Shown here: one piece after another, positions 10,501 to 16,909 of the stretch | How the letters are laid out: each line of letters opens with the position of its first letter | Numbering within the stretch: position 1 is the first letter of the stretch | Origin: Aquipseudomonas alcaligenes_A | GTDB lineage: Bacteria; Pseudomonadota; Gammaproteobacteria; Pseudomonadales; Pseudomonadaceae | NCBI GenBank assembly: GCA_048595745.1 | Contig: CP184361.1 | Direction: 5' to 3' (one strand) | Length of the DNA: 64,000 nucleotides | Notes under the pieces: generated by a model | The model's database searches: none | Told to the model about the DNA's origin: nothing | The model's input: the letters and a program-made list of their open reading frames with translations, nothing else | Translations under genes and position numbers: made by a program

Positions 10501-12035
10501 AGAGCTACACGCCCCCCGCCGCCGCCGCCAAACAGCGAACCAGTCGTGCCTCCGCCGCCATTGGCTTCGATACGAGCCTGCGGCCCAAAGGTCAGAGAAC
10601 CCACCCGCAGCAGCAGAGATCCACCACTACCTGAGCCGTAGTTGCCGCCCGTAATTACCTGGCCATTGGCCTGAATCAAACCATCCAGCTTCAACTCATC
10701 CGTCGTCAGCTCAAAAGCACCGGCACCACGGGTGTAGCTGGAGTAATTGTTTCTACCGCCTGAACCCAGATCTCTGGGCTCCCGAAAATCTCCATAGGAC
10801 TCATTGGTGGTGCGCCCCGATAAGACGCCCCCGCGACCGCCATAGCTGCCACCAGAGAGGTTGTCCACGACAGCAACACCTTGCCGCCCCTTCTCACTCA
10901 CATTGATTCGCGAGCTAGCATCCACATTCACCGAGTCGGCACTGAGCTGAATCTTCTGCTCCACCGGCGAGGTCAACACCGCCGAGTTGCGCAACTCAAT
11001 AGACTCGTAGGCATGAGCACCAGAAAGAACCAGAGTGGCGCTATCAACTACTACCTCTGTAGCGCGGCTAACAGCAGGGTCGAAGGGCACTTTGCCCTTG
11101 ATTTCGCCAATCACCTTGCGCCAGATCAACTTACCGCCGTAGCTAGTACCACCACTCAGATCCAGCAGAGCTAGCTGTGACGTGCTCGGCACGCCCTCGT
11201 TATCGAACACCAATTCTTCTTCGCCAGTAACGGTGTTCTTCAGGTAGATCGAGCCCGCTGCACCGGCCTGTGCATTCTGGGAAAGACCACCCCGGGCCAG
11301 TACTTGGCTCGCCAATGACCCCTGCGGCACCGCTCCGTAATACAGAGCTACACGCCCCCCGCCGCCGCCGCCAAACAGCGAACCAGTCGTGCCTCCGCCG
11401 CCATTGGCTTCGATACGAGCCTGCGGCCCAAAGGTCAGAGAACCCACCCGCAGCAGCAGAGATCCACCACTACCCGAGCCGTAGTTGCCGCCCGTAATTA
11501 CCTGGCCATTGGCCTGAATCAGACCATCGAGCTTCAACTCATCCGTCGTCAGCTCAAAAGCACCGGCACCACGGGTGTAGCTGGAGTAATTGTTTCTACC
11601 GCCAGAACCCAGATCTCTGGGCTCCCGAAAATCTCCATAGGACTCATTGGTGGTGCGCCCCGATAAGACGCCCCCGCGACCGCCATAGCTGCCACCAGAG
11701 AAGTAGTCCACCGCTGCAACACCTTGCCGCCCCTTCTCACTCACATTGATTCGCGAGCTAGCATCCACATTCACCGAGTCGGCACTGAGCTGAATCTTCT
11801 GCTCCACCGGCGAGGTCAACACCGCCGAGTTGCGCAACTCAATAGACTCGTAAGTGTGTGATCCCGAAATAGTCAGAGTGGCCCCTTCCACCACTAGCCG
11901 ACGACCATCGTACAGGTAGTCTGATGCGCCAATGGTCGTGTCACTACGGATCAGTAGCTCCTCGGCAGCTGATCCGTCGAAGGCGATGCCAAGCACAAGA
12001 GAACTAGCAACGACGAGGCCACTGATTCCTTTCAT
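1593..12035 (-). CDS. Giant exported glycine-rich, Ig/fibronectin-type repeat protein (3480 aa)
   Basis: A signal peptide (MKGISGLVVASSLVLGIAF, cut near GSAA) is followed by three almost identical 281-residue glycine-rich repeats plus a diverged fourth (roughly residues 45-1110). Then come Ig-like modules (about 1110-1600) containing an acidic DQNGNGIEDEDSD stretch that could bind calcium. Next is a long array of fibronectin-III-like modules (about 1600-2700), then CARDB-like and carboxypeptidase-regulatory-like beta modules. The last ~100 residues hold six cysteines, and I saw none elsewhere. The start has a good AGGAAAA ribosome site. It is probably a secreted or surface adhesin-like scaffold acting with the RHS protein immediately downstream. 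No catalytic domain or sorting signal was recognised, so the exact role and secretion route are unknown. Confidence 0.8.
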   Translation of the reverse strand: MKGISGLVVASSLVLGIAFDGSAAEELLIRSDTTIGASDYLYDGRRLVVEGATLTISGSHTYESIELRNSAVLTSPVEQKIQLSADSVNVDASSRINVSEKGRQGVAAVDYFSGGSYGGRGGVLSGRTTNESYGDFREPRDLGSGGRNNYSSYTRGAGAFELTTDELKLDGLIQANGQVITGGNYGSGSGGSLLLRVGSLTFGPQARIEANGGGGTTGSLFGGGGGGRVALYYGAVPQGSLASQVLARGGLSQNAQAGAAGSIYLKNTVTGEEELVFDNEGVPSTSQLALLDLSGGTSYGGKLIWRKVIGEIKGKVPFDPAVSRATEVVVDSATLVLSGAHAYESIELRNSAVLTSPVEQKIQLSADSVNVDASSRINVSEKGRQGVAVVDNLSGGSYGGRGGVLSGRTTNESYGDFREPRDLGSGGRNNYSSYTRGAGAFELTTDELKLDGLIQANGQVITGGNYGSGSGGSLLLRVGSLTFGPQARIEANGGGGTTGSLFGGGGGGRVALYYGAVPQGSLASQVLARGGLSQNAQAGAAGSIYLKNTVTGEEELVFDNEGVPSTSQLALLDLSGGTSYGGKLIWRKVIGEIKGKVPFDPAVSRATEVVVDSATLVLSGAHAYESIELRNSAVLTSPVEQKIQLSADSVNVDASSRINVSEKGRQGVAVVDNLSGGSYGGRGGVLSGRTTNESYGDFREPRDLGSGGRNNYSSYTRGAGAFELTTDELKLDGLIQANGQVITGGNYGSGSGGSLLLRVGSLTFGPQARIEANGGGGTTGSLFGGGGGGRVALYYGAVPQGSLASQVLARGGLSQNAQAGAAGSIYLKNTVTGEEELVFDNEGVPSTSQLALLDLSGGTSYGGKLIWRKVVGEIKGETPYDSATGNSMDLVIDAATLTLAGAHAYDSMVLRNAAVLTAPPERYVSLSVDAVEVDATSRIDVSDKGSPASSQVSNFSGGSHGGLGGVLNGNYTTNPVFGDALMPTTFGVGGRVGNSSTQVPGGGALTLTTRILRLEGQLLANGATYSYSSTAGGGAGGSLWVNAQQLIGGSSTRIQARGGNGIQSGGAGGGGRVAIYFAGMQGVDAISQISVASGSGTGAGGVGSLHMEHRLGSTAVLGTSFTDHMKQDVQQFSLDFISAVSSSSINTDTVRLHGPSGMVPITAISAVSPTKYNFQLGSALADGDYELRVLGIRSAQGRGMDQNGNGIEDEDSDVFVRAFTIDRAPPAAPLITAPLVAPAVNNLTARKVTIKGEREGQTGVLVDGVEKVVLGDGPWTIQDHALVEGKSELKFQVRDAAGNLSSAVLVKVDVDSLKPSPVQYSSSGNIRTVPTSIWVRFSETGSGLDLANSSIVFKKSGTTLNGQLSLEGDTLRLTPSSPLLEGNYSYDIRLQDNFGNLWAGSQSFRLDYTAPAAVVVNSYPAVTTNGKQRISGTNEAGTSVYLLNSVGTRIVSINGGSGAWQYDLTLTPGDNYFTMEQVDAAGNVSPRTPIQIRFDNQAPGPVVLSADPKGSGTSVKLSWASYDEAASGNDIKEYQVYGAAQPFTSVANAQLLQKVSGGTKQVTLSGLTRKEQRHYAVLAVDLQGLQQAAVTSLAVTPEDVLAPEEASGLQVQPGADRLELSWQASANKANDLAGYALYVGANGEQRIELPLAALGDGLRYSLTGLAPAKGYPLRLVAVDGDNNESAGVRNPGVTWLANPQGVELEAFASRFDVRWSAVEPAALLSGYRVYVAEAPFSSVAGMTPRLSRTATQLTGSVAGLQNGQTYHVAVTTLNSSGGESPQVESFPITPEADAVGPQLTQLLWNSSAGNVDLLDGGELVALGELQLQAKDESGIARIELSLDGQPLGQAVQSGSGYRQALDLSRIADGDHVLGLKLYDTLDNLSETSVELEIELAAPVKPTLRLQSQTASTNTAQQVLVVKGQASALAQVELNGELLAGEFTLSGAGEASLPVTLAEGENVLVARLRHASRDEFGDDSAPLRVALDTSLPDAPQGLQAVGKAQGAVQLNWGAVAANTAMGYNLYVSSQPFSEAVGASRVNSKPITTTSYSHQPAADGTYYYRVASVNKLGSESALSVQKSATTDRVLPQVENITYSSQGQVAADGRHAPGRVDVRLKVSEPLRNAPFLSLDVPEGTSIPVRMTQASNDPLYYQGSFEITNALPAGLLYARISAHDSVGNEGTEILDGKTLRIDTQGPDVQQLSLLPESPVENLVENNRGREVQVILRLSDDPIGPPQLVPELGGQAIGNAVPLSRDAQSQPGNPIYSGTFRLPSSAGAQQVDLLGFAYEAVDDLGNRSERIQGRRDFQVYQGSLPPLDIPQGLTGKALSGGRVALNWKAVADASAYRILRRAEAEEGFVELARVREAAFEDNLQLAGQADGAYFYQVASIREHDGKEAVSQPGEAVKVEVDSQASAAPQQLQAEMNGAGVVLRWQAPEEPGSYSYNLYRAAVGQGEPIVIAGLTALQSKIPELIALDSKPSDSEHAYTVTAVDAAGNESAPAGTAYLNAGLLPVRDLKIVYREGEAPQLQWDHSGKDVVGYNVYVGADGSAQKLNNQLLQSKQYQDQGLAQPLSADRRYSVTAVDAQGVESLPHALLLPALRAELRADQQLQRGLFNTLHYRVSNNSQSDLGRLRLRVNVDVNGQLKQHLSDYFEVAPGSLREVPIVIGGYPELPGVVPLSSELVYAPQSGEEVLVQRRESLQAGESALLVQLLADDLTRGGAAQVRLRLENPSDVATELVTAKANGSQASDEMRLVLEDLQGNVLASQPIKANIGNGLITVRDGRTVARVGALDMLETGPFSINVPATAPEQVRLRLEADFLHYQTGLPTEQKIRGLRSSREMTLVESPYYGELTQVAPQQVQAGDKVLLSGRALKRGDDTPLADVELKVVLTVRGFERVVSVTTDAQGKFRYEHQTAADDSGSYQVSVVHPSIATRPQHGQFTIAGASYSPASVNTQFPRNYEQLVTIVVDAGYDSPLTNLRLEYVKPAGSNGLPTGIKAVTSAPMNLAAKKRGNLTLRISGDNSAAANGLLDYRIVADGLNKPIGQTRIQYSLVEARPVLNVSPNQIRTGLKRGGEEQVETVTLKNTGLDVLRNVRLSLLNSEGGALPAWVSLRNAERLGDLAVGSAIPLSIAFKPGETVAEGNYYVTLRLQSDNHPQVDIAMEAAVTQSGEGGVIFQASDIYTGTKDDNGQLIPGLAGAKIKLQNRNVLTEEYSLVTDNRGQALLENIPAGEYTYRVSAWDHEDLAGQLWIKPGVTQAEPVFLMSKLVTVEWSVKEITLEDRYEVILDATFKTNVPTALVMIEPLSINLPAMRKGDVLQGELTLTNYGLVRADNVQAKLPVGDARAKIEYLKAVPNVLHAGDVVIVPYRIVALQSFDPDDELNGAAGCWSFDYRGTVTYSSYCANGTMVPGSASVGWFSRGGYCPGAGGGAINWGGWGGGGGSIIPRPVPTSSQQCVPPVDCESGNCPGANGGGK
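9409..11852 (-). repeat. Tandem repeat, 843-bp unit, about 2.9 copies
   Basis: The units begin at about 9409, 10252 and 11095, and the last stops near 11852 when the pattern diverges. Each unit is exactly 281 codons. Two units are essentially identical in DNA and the third differs at a few scattered bases. The near identity of synonymous positions shows recent duplication or ongoing gene conversion. The repeat lies inside the giant exported protein and encodes its glycine-rich N-terminal modules. An older diverged copy precedes it at about 8700-9400. Confidence 0.93.
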
Positions 12036-12457
12036 GACTTTTCCTGAGCTAAGTAGGCCGTATGCGCACGAGCCGAACGCGCATGCACGTTTCTGGCCCT
12101 AGGCATGTGCAATGAGAAGAGGGGGATAGAAGCGGCGCACCAGGGGGACAATGAGTGCAGACCAATTACGAAAATACGCGGGGTATGGCTTTGCTGGCCG
12201 CAAACACGGGCGAAACGTATTGATCCCTGCACACAAATCCCTTTGCATACAGCTGGAGGCCACGAGCCCCAAGCATCGATAGAAAAAGCGCTCTAACAAC
12301 CCGCCGGCTAAAACGCCATTACATCCTTCGCGACCTATCCAAACATTACGCTCAGGCAAACATGTTGCCGCGACTGTCGGGGGCCGTAAACTCGAACGAC
12401 TCCAGGTGAGACGCTGTATCGAACTAGGGCCCGCGAGGGGCGCTCGCGGGCACACAG
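12036..12457. other. Intergenic region upstream of the giant gene
   Basis: This 420-bp stretch lies between the giant exported protein start and the tRNA-Arg terminator. It must hold the promoter for the giant/RHS pair if that is not read through from the tRNA. I see no convincing open reading frame or RNA gene. A GC-rich inverted repeat near 12428-12453 (GCCCGCGAG / CTCGCGGGC) is the only clear structure. Confidence 0.5.
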
Positions 12458-12487
12458 AAAAAACCCCAGAACTTCTCCTGGGGCCTT
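12458..12487 (-). terminator. Rho-independent terminator of tRNA-Arg
   Basis: On the minus strand a CCCCAG/CTGGGG stem with a loop of about eight bases is followed by six T residues, just past the tRNA 3' end. It should end transcription of the tRNA before the giant-protein gene. Confidence 0.8.
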
Positions 12488-12497
12488 TTCATTTGTT

Positions 12498-12574
12498 TGG
12501 CGCATCCGGCGGGATTCGAACCCACGACCCCTGCCTTCGGAGGGCAGTACTCTATCCAGCTGAGCTACGGATGC
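12498..12574 (-). tRNA. tRNA-Arg (anticodon CCG)
   Basis: The 77-nt sequence folds as a cloverleaf. The acceptor stem is GCATCCG/CGGATGC, the anticodon stem CTGCC/GGCAG with loop CTCCGAA (anticodon CCG, reading CGG), and the T arm contains GGTTCGAATCC. The discriminator is G and the CCA end is encoded. tRNA-Arg genes are common integration sites for genomic islands. The accessory-looking giant/RHS pair lies on the 3' side, but no integrase or duplicated tRNA end is visible in the window. Confidence 0.95.
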
Positions 12575-12970
12575 GTTGCGGGGCGCAATCATACGCATCC
12601 GCCTTGCGGGCGTCCATGCGGGCTATCGATCAACGCGCCTTCTGATAGAGCCGGCCAGCGACAGCATATACCCCAAGCGACGCCGAGCAGCCCAGGAGCA
12701 CTCAGCCAAGCCCCTGATTCACAGCCTGGCAGCGCTGTAGTCGGTAGCAAACGGCACTACACTGAGAACCTGCACGCGCGTTCTATATATCGAACATCCA
12801 CCATCGACACCCCGGCGCCCGACCTGATGCCTGTAATCCCCGCCAGGGCTGGCCTGCCGTAACGCGTTCGGACAAAATCATCGGCCCCCGGGACACCTCA
12901 TACTTTTTGGTTATTTTGTTGGTTTTATCGAACAAGGCTCTTGCCCTTTGCGCAACTCGGCCCTAGCATT
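12575..12970. other. Intergenic region between tRNA-Arg and gabD
   Basis: Nearly 400 bp without a supported gene. It contains an AT-rich patch (about 12900-12930) in otherwise GC-rich DNA, suitable for the promoters of the divergent tRNA-Arg and gabD units. I looked for a sigma-54 GG-N10-GC pair in the right place and found none. Short open frames here have no ribosome site and look random. Confidence 0.4.
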
Positions 12971-12988
12971 CGTTTGACATTTCAAACG
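12971..12988. promoter_or_regulatory. Inverted repeat upstream of gabD, candidate operator
   Basis: CGTTTGA-CATT-TCAAACG is a perfect 7+7 inverted repeat with a four-base spacer, 78 bp before the gabD start. Its position suits binding by a regulator of GABA/aminovalerate catabolism, but no regulator gene adjoins it and the match to a known site is not established. Confidence 0.45.
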
Positions 12989-12991
12989 CAA

Positions 12992-13012
12992 CGCCCGCCC
13001 TCCCGGCGGGCG
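12992..13012 (+). promoter_or_regulatory. GC-rich leader hairpin of gabD
   Basis: CGCCCGCC and GGCGGGCG pair around a short loop, followed by AACTTTAT. It lies between the candidate operator and the gabD start, so it may be in the 5' leader. The T run is too short for a classical terminator, so it could be an attenuator-like or stabilising structure. Confidence 0.4.
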
Positions 13013-13065
13013 AACTTTATGCCCTTACTGCCTTGCCTCCATGGTGGCGCGTACAGGAGAACGCC

Positions 13066-14517
13066 ATGCAACTGAAAGACGCCCAGCTGTTCCGCCAACA
13101 GGCCTTCATCGACGGCCAGTGGCTGGACGCCGACAGCGGCCAGACCATCGCCGTGAACAACCCGGCCACGGGCGAGATCCTCGGCAGCGTGCCGAAGATG
13201 GGCCGCGCCGAGACCCGCCGCGCCATCGAGGCCGCCGAGCGCGCCCTGCCGGCCTGGCGTGCGCTGACCGCCAAGGAGCGTGCAGGCAAGCTGCGCAAGT
13301 GGTTCGAGCTGATCATGGCCAACCAGGACGACCTGGGCCGCCTGATGACCCTGGAGCAGGGCAAGCCGCTGGCCGAAGCCAAGGGCGAAATCGCCTATGC
13401 CGCTTCCTTCATCGAGTGGTTCGCCGAGGAAGCCAAGCGCATCTACGGCGACACCATCCCCGGCCACCAGCCGGACAAGCGCATCATCGTGATCAAGCAG
13501 CCGATCGGCGTGACCGCGGCCATCACCCCGTGGAACTTCCCGGCGGCGATGATCACCCGCAAGGCCGGCCCGGCCCTGGCCGCAGGTTGCACCATGGTGC
13601 TCAAGCCGGCCTCGCAGACCCCGTATTCCGCCCTGGCCCTGGCCGAACTGGCGCAGCGCGCCGGCATCCCCGCCGGTGTGTTCAGCGTGGTCACCGGTAG
13701 CGCCGGCGAAGTCGGCGGCGAGCTGACCAGCAACCCGATCGTGCGCAAGCTGACCTTCACCGGCTCCACCGAGATCGGTCGCCAGCTGATGGCCGAATGC
13801 GCCCACGACATCAAGAAGGTGTCCCTGGAGCTGGGCGGCAACGCGCCGTTCATCGTCTTCGACGACGCCGATCTGGATGCCGCCGTGGAAGGCGCGCTGA
13901 TCTCCAAGTACCGCAACAACGGCCAGACCTGCGTCTGCGCCAACCGCCTGTACGTGCAGGACGGCGTGTACGACGCCTTCGTCGACAAGCTCAAGGCCGC
14001 CGTGGCCAAGCTGAAGATCGGCAACGGTCTGGAAGACGGCACCACCACCGGCCCGCTGATCGACACCAAGGCCGTGGCCAAGGTCGAGGAGCACATTGCC
14101 GACGCCGTGAGCAAGGGCGCCAAGCTGGCCCTCGGCGGCAAGCCGCATGCCCTGGGTGGCAGCTTCTTCGAGCCGACCATCCTGATCGACGTGCCGAACA
14201 ACGCCGCCGTGGCCAAGGAAGAAACCTTCGGCCCGCTGGCCCCGGTGTTCCGCTTCAAGGACGAGGCCGAGGTGATCCGCCTGTCCAACGACACCGAGTT
14301 CGGCCTGGCCTCCTACTTCTACGCCCGTGACATGGGCCGCGTGTTCCGCGTGGCCGAGGCCCTGGAGTACGGCATGGTCGGCATCAACACCGGCCTGATC
14401 TCTACCGAGGTCGCACCGTTCGGCGGCGTGAAAGCTTCCGGCCTGGGCCGTGAGGGCTCCAAGTACGGCATCGAGGACTACCTCGAAATCAAATACATGT
14501 GCCTCGGCGGCGTATAA
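13066..14517 (+). CDS. gabD: NADP-dependent succinate-/glutarate-semialdehyde dehydrogenase
   Basis: This cytosolic aldehyde dehydrogenase oxidises succinate semialdehyde (from GABA) to succinate. In Pseudomonas the same enzyme also acts on glutarate semialdehyde from 5-aminovalerate. The protein is 483 residues, the classical GabD length. The PWNFP motif, the general-base glutamate in LELGGNAP (E255) and the catalytic cysteine in NNGQTCVCANR (C289, with C291 beside it) are all present. The start is the ATG at 13066, 6 bp after AGGAG. An in-frame TTG 33 bp upstream lacks a ribosome site and is not conserved sequence. gabT follows 202 bp downstream and makes the semialdehyde substrate. Naming as davD is equally possible in this genus. 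Confidence 0.95.
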   Translation: MQLKDAQLFRQQAFIDGQWLDADSGQTIAVNNPATGEILGSVPKMGRAETRRAIEAAERALPAWRALTAKERAGKLRKWFELIMANQDDLGRLMTLEQGKPLAEAKGEIAYAASFIEWFAEEAKRIYGDTIPGHQPDKRIIVIKQPIGVTAAITPWNFPAAMITRKAGPALAAGCTMVLKPASQTPYSALALAELAQRAGIPAGVFSVVTGSAGEVGGELTSNPIVRKLTFTGSTEIGRQLMAECAHDIKKVSLELGGNAPFIVFDDADLDAAVEGALISKYRNNGQTCVCANRLYVQDGVYDAFVDKLKAAVAKLKIGNGLEDGTTTGPLIDTKAVAKVEEHIADAVSKGAKLALGGKPHALGGSFFEPTILIDVPNNAAVAKEETFGPLAPVFRFKDEAEVIRLSNDTEFGLASYFYARDMGRVFRVAEALEYGMVGINTGLISTEVAPFGGVKASGLGREGSKYGIEDYLEIKYMCLGGV

Positions 14518-14719
14518 GTCGCCCGGGTAACGAATCCGTGGGTGTCGGGTGACAGGCAGGAGTCGTGGTCACCCGGCGTCGGCGTTTCCGGTGGTGGCAC
14601 CGGCTAACCCAGCCGACGGCCAGCGAGTAGACGGCAGTTCGATCATCGTTAGCTGCAGCGTCGCCCGCCCCGTCATCATCCTTGGAACGAGCCGTGAGTT
14701 GCGGCTTATGAGGACCACA

Positions 14720-15997
14720 ATGAGCAAGAACGAATCCCTCCTGCAGCGTCGCCAGGCCGCCGTGGCCCGTGGTGTCAGCCAGATCCACCCGATCGTCGCC
14801 GAGCGCGCCGAGAACGCCACCGTGTGGGACGTCGACGGCCGCGAGTACATCGACTTCGCCGGCGGCATCGCCGTGCTGAACACCGGCCACCTGCACCCGA
14901 AGGTGATCGCCGCCGTGCAGGAGCAGCTGACCAAGCTGACTCACACCTGCTTCCAGGTGCTGGCCTACGAGCCCTACATCAAGCTGTGCGAAGAGATCGC
15001 CAAGCGCGTGCCGGGCGACTTCGCCAAGAAGACCCTGCTGGTCACCTCCGGCTCCGAAGCCGTCGAGAACGCCGTGAAGATCGCCCGTGCCGCCACCGGC
15101 CGCGCGGGTGTGATCGCCTTCACCGGCGCCTACCACGGCCGCACCATGATGACCCTGAGCCTGACCGGCAAAGTGGTTCCGTATTCCGCCGGCATGGGCC
15201 TGATGCCGGGCGGCGTGTTCCGAGCCCTGGCACCCTGCCCGCTGCACGGCATCAGCGAAGACGAGTCGATCGCCAGCATCGAACGCATCTTCAAGAACGA
15301 CGCACAGCCGCGCGATATCGCCGCCATCATCATCGAGCCGGTGCAGGGCGAAGGTGGTTTCTATGTCAACTCGCCGGCTTTCATGCAGCGTCTGCGCGCC
15401 CTGTGCGACGAGCACGGCATCCTGCTGATCGCCGACGAAGTACAGACCGGCGCCGGCCGTACCGGCACCTTCTTCGCTACCGAGCAGCTGGGCATCGTGC
15501 CGGACCTGACCACCTTCGCCAAATCGGTTGGCGGCGGCTTCCCGATCTCCGGCGTGTGCGGCAAGGCCGAGATCATGGACAGCATCGCTCCGGGCGGCCT
15601 GGGTGGCACCTATGCCGGTAGCCCGATTGCCTGCGCCGCAGCACTGGCCGTGATGGAAGTGTTCGAGGAAGAGAAGCTGCTGGAGCGTTCGCAGGCCCTG
15701 GGTGAAAAGCTCAAGGCCGGCCTGAATGCCATCGCCGCCAAGCACAAGGTGATCGGTGACGTACGAGGCCTGGGTTCGATGGTTGCCATCGAGCTGTTCG
15801 AAGGCGGCGACCACAACAAGCCGGCCGCCGAACTGGTCGGCAAGATCGTTGCCCGTGCGCGCGAGAAGGGCCTGATTCTGCTGTCCTGCGGCACCTACTA
15901 CAACGTCATCCGCTTCCTGATGCCGGTCACCATCCCGGATGCCCAGCTGGAAAAAGGCATCGCCATCGTCGCCGAGTGCTTCGACGAACTGGCCTAA
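14720..15997 (+). CDS. gabT: 4-aminobutyrate / 5-aminovalerate aminotransferase
   Basis: A PLP-dependent class III aminotransferase of 425 residues that moves the amino group of GABA (or 5-aminovalerate) to 2-oxoglutarate, producing the semialdehyde used by the upstream dehydrogenase. The PLP lysine is in TFAKSVGGGFP (K268), preceded by the class III motif LLIADEVQTGAGRTG. The start at 14720 follows GAGGA and matches the family N-terminus MSKNESLLQRR. Longer in-frame starts upstream would add unrelated residues. The 202-bp gap to gabD is long, so the gene may have its own promoter or be translated from a processed message. A hairpin and a strong terminator follow. Confidence 0.95.
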   Translation: MSKNESLLQRRQAAVARGVSQIHPIVAERAENATVWDVDGREYIDFAGGIAVLNTGHLHPKVIAAVQEQLTKLTHTCFQVLAYEPYIKLCEEIAKRVPGDFAKKTLLVTSGSEAVENAVKIARAATGRAGVIAFTGAYHGRTMMTLSLTGKVVPYSAGMGLMPGGVFRALAPCPLHGISEDESIASIERIFKNDAQPRDIAAIIIEPVQGEGGFYVNSPAFMQRLRALCDEHGILLIADEVQTGAGRTGTFFATEQLGIVPDLTTFAKSVGGGFPISGVCGKAEIMDSIAPGGLGGTYAGSPIACAAALAVMEVFEEEKLLERSQALGEKLKAGLNAIAAKHKVIGDVRGLGSMVAIELFEGGDHNKPAAELVGKIVARAREKGLILLSCGTYYNVIRFLMPVTIPDAQLEKGIAIVAECFDELA

Positions 15998-16004
15998 GCG
16001 TCAT

Positions 16005-16025
16005 GGCTCCCGCACAGCGGGAGCC
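16005..16025 (+). terminator. Hairpin directly after gabT
   Basis: A nine-base-pair stem (GGCTCCCGC / GCGGGAGCC, loop ACA) sits 7 bp after the gabT stop. It lacks a T run, so it is probably a 3'-end stabiliser. Complete termination is more likely at 16101-16129. Confidence 0.5.
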
Positions 16026-16100
16026 TCGATCCTGCGTGTCGCCCCTGCCGGGGCGATGCCCGATTCGCCTGTGGCTCACCAGGCCAGGCGTCTCCCTTAC

Positions 16101-16129
16101 GACCCGCCCTTCGGCGGGTCTTTTTTTTT
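16101..16129 (+). terminator. Rho-independent terminator of gabDT
   Basis: GACCCGCC-CTTC-GGCGGGTC (with one unpaired loop-side base) followed by nine T residues, on the plus strand about 100 bp past gabT. Confidence 0.9.
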
Positions 16130-16176
16130 GTGGTCTGCCATCCCCCGGTGCCATACGGGAAGCAGGCAACACCGCC

Positions 16177-16193
16177 CCCGGATTGCATCCGGG
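16177..16193. repeat. Short palindromic repeat of Pseudomonas type
   Basis: CCCGGAT-TGC-ATCCGGG, embedded in a longer stretch ending GGGCTACACC. This resembles the GTAGCCCGGATGCAATCCGGG family of dispersed intergenic repeats that I know from the P. stutzeri/P. mendocina group. It is related in kind to the repeats found inside recD and recC. Confidence 0.55.
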
Positions 16194-16252
16194 CTACACC
16201 AGCGCTCAGGCCTGCCGCGCTTCGCGGGCTGGGGCGGGGGTGAGAAAAGATC

Positions 16253-16849
16253 TCACCCCGCCTGCAGCGCCTCGCGCACGAAGTCCAGGCGGTCCTGGCC
16301 GAAGAACAGCTCGTTGCCGACGAACATGCTCGGCGCACCGAACACACCACGCTTGATCGCCTCGTCGGTGTTGGCCTTGAGTGCGTCCTTGATCGCCTGC
16401 TCGGCGATCAGCCCCGGCAACTGCTGAGGATCGAAACCGCCAGCGGTCAGCACCTCGGCCAGCACAACCGGGTCGCCGAGGTTACGCGCCTGCACCCACA
16501 TGGCCTCGAAGATCAGTTTGAGGAAGGCCTCGAAGCGCTCCGGCAGGTGCTGCTGCACGGCCACCGCAGCGCGCATCAGCGGCAGGGTGTTGATCGGGAA
16601 GTGCGGATTGAACTGCAGCGGCACCTGGTAACGCCGGGCATAGCGCGCCAGGTCCTGCAGCATGAAGCGACCCTTGGCCGGAATGGTCACCGGCGAGGCA
16701 TTGCCGGTGGCCTGGAACACGCCGCCGAGCAGCATCGGCTTGTACACCAGGGTCGCGCCTTCCTCGGCGCACAGTCTAGGCAGCTGGGTCCAGGCCAGGT
16801 AGGTGGTGGGGCTGCCGAAATCGAAGTAGAACTCGACGGTCTTGCTCAT
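16253..16849 (-). CDS. 2-hydroxychromene-2-carboxylate isomerase family (DsbA-like fold, kappa-GST type)
   Basis: The 198 residues match the HCCA-isomerase/kappa glutathione transferase family: an N-terminal VEFYFDFGSPTTYLAW, where the family has a serine that binds glutathione, a central helical insertion, and the C-terminal GVFGAPSMFVGNELFFGQDR that is typical of the fold. Known members isomerise a chromene carboxylate in naphthalene breakdown, but most homologues outside such pathways have no proven substrate. It lies 60 bp after the short-chain reductase and is probably in the same TetR-controlled operon, suggesting joint action in detoxification or aromatic metabolism. The true substrate is unknown. 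Confidence 0.85.
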   Translation of the reverse strand: MSKTVEFYFDFGSPTTYLAWTQLPRLCAEEGATLVYKPMLLGGVFQATGNASPVTIPAKGRFMLQDLARYARRYQVPLQFNPHFPINTLPLMRAAVAVQQHLPERFEAFLKLIFEAMWVQARNLGDPVVLAEVLTAGGFDPQQLPGLIAEQAIKDALKANTDEAIKRGVFGAPSMFVGNELFFGQDRLDFVREALQAG

Positions 16850-16909
16850 GGCGTTTTTCCTTTTTGGCTTGTTGTTATCTGCCTGGAGTCGAGGCTGAGC
16901 GAGAGGCTG

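Noticed and set aside
9409..11852. CRISPR-like array
   Set aside because: The units are 843 bp, contiguous without spacers and within an open reading frame.
12036..12574. Island attachment site at tRNA-Arg
   Set aside because: No second copy of the tRNA 3' end and no integrase were seen in the window, so the boundary cannot be supported.
12890..12970. Sigma-54 promoter before gabD
   Set aside because: No GG and GC pair with a ten-base spacing in the right context.
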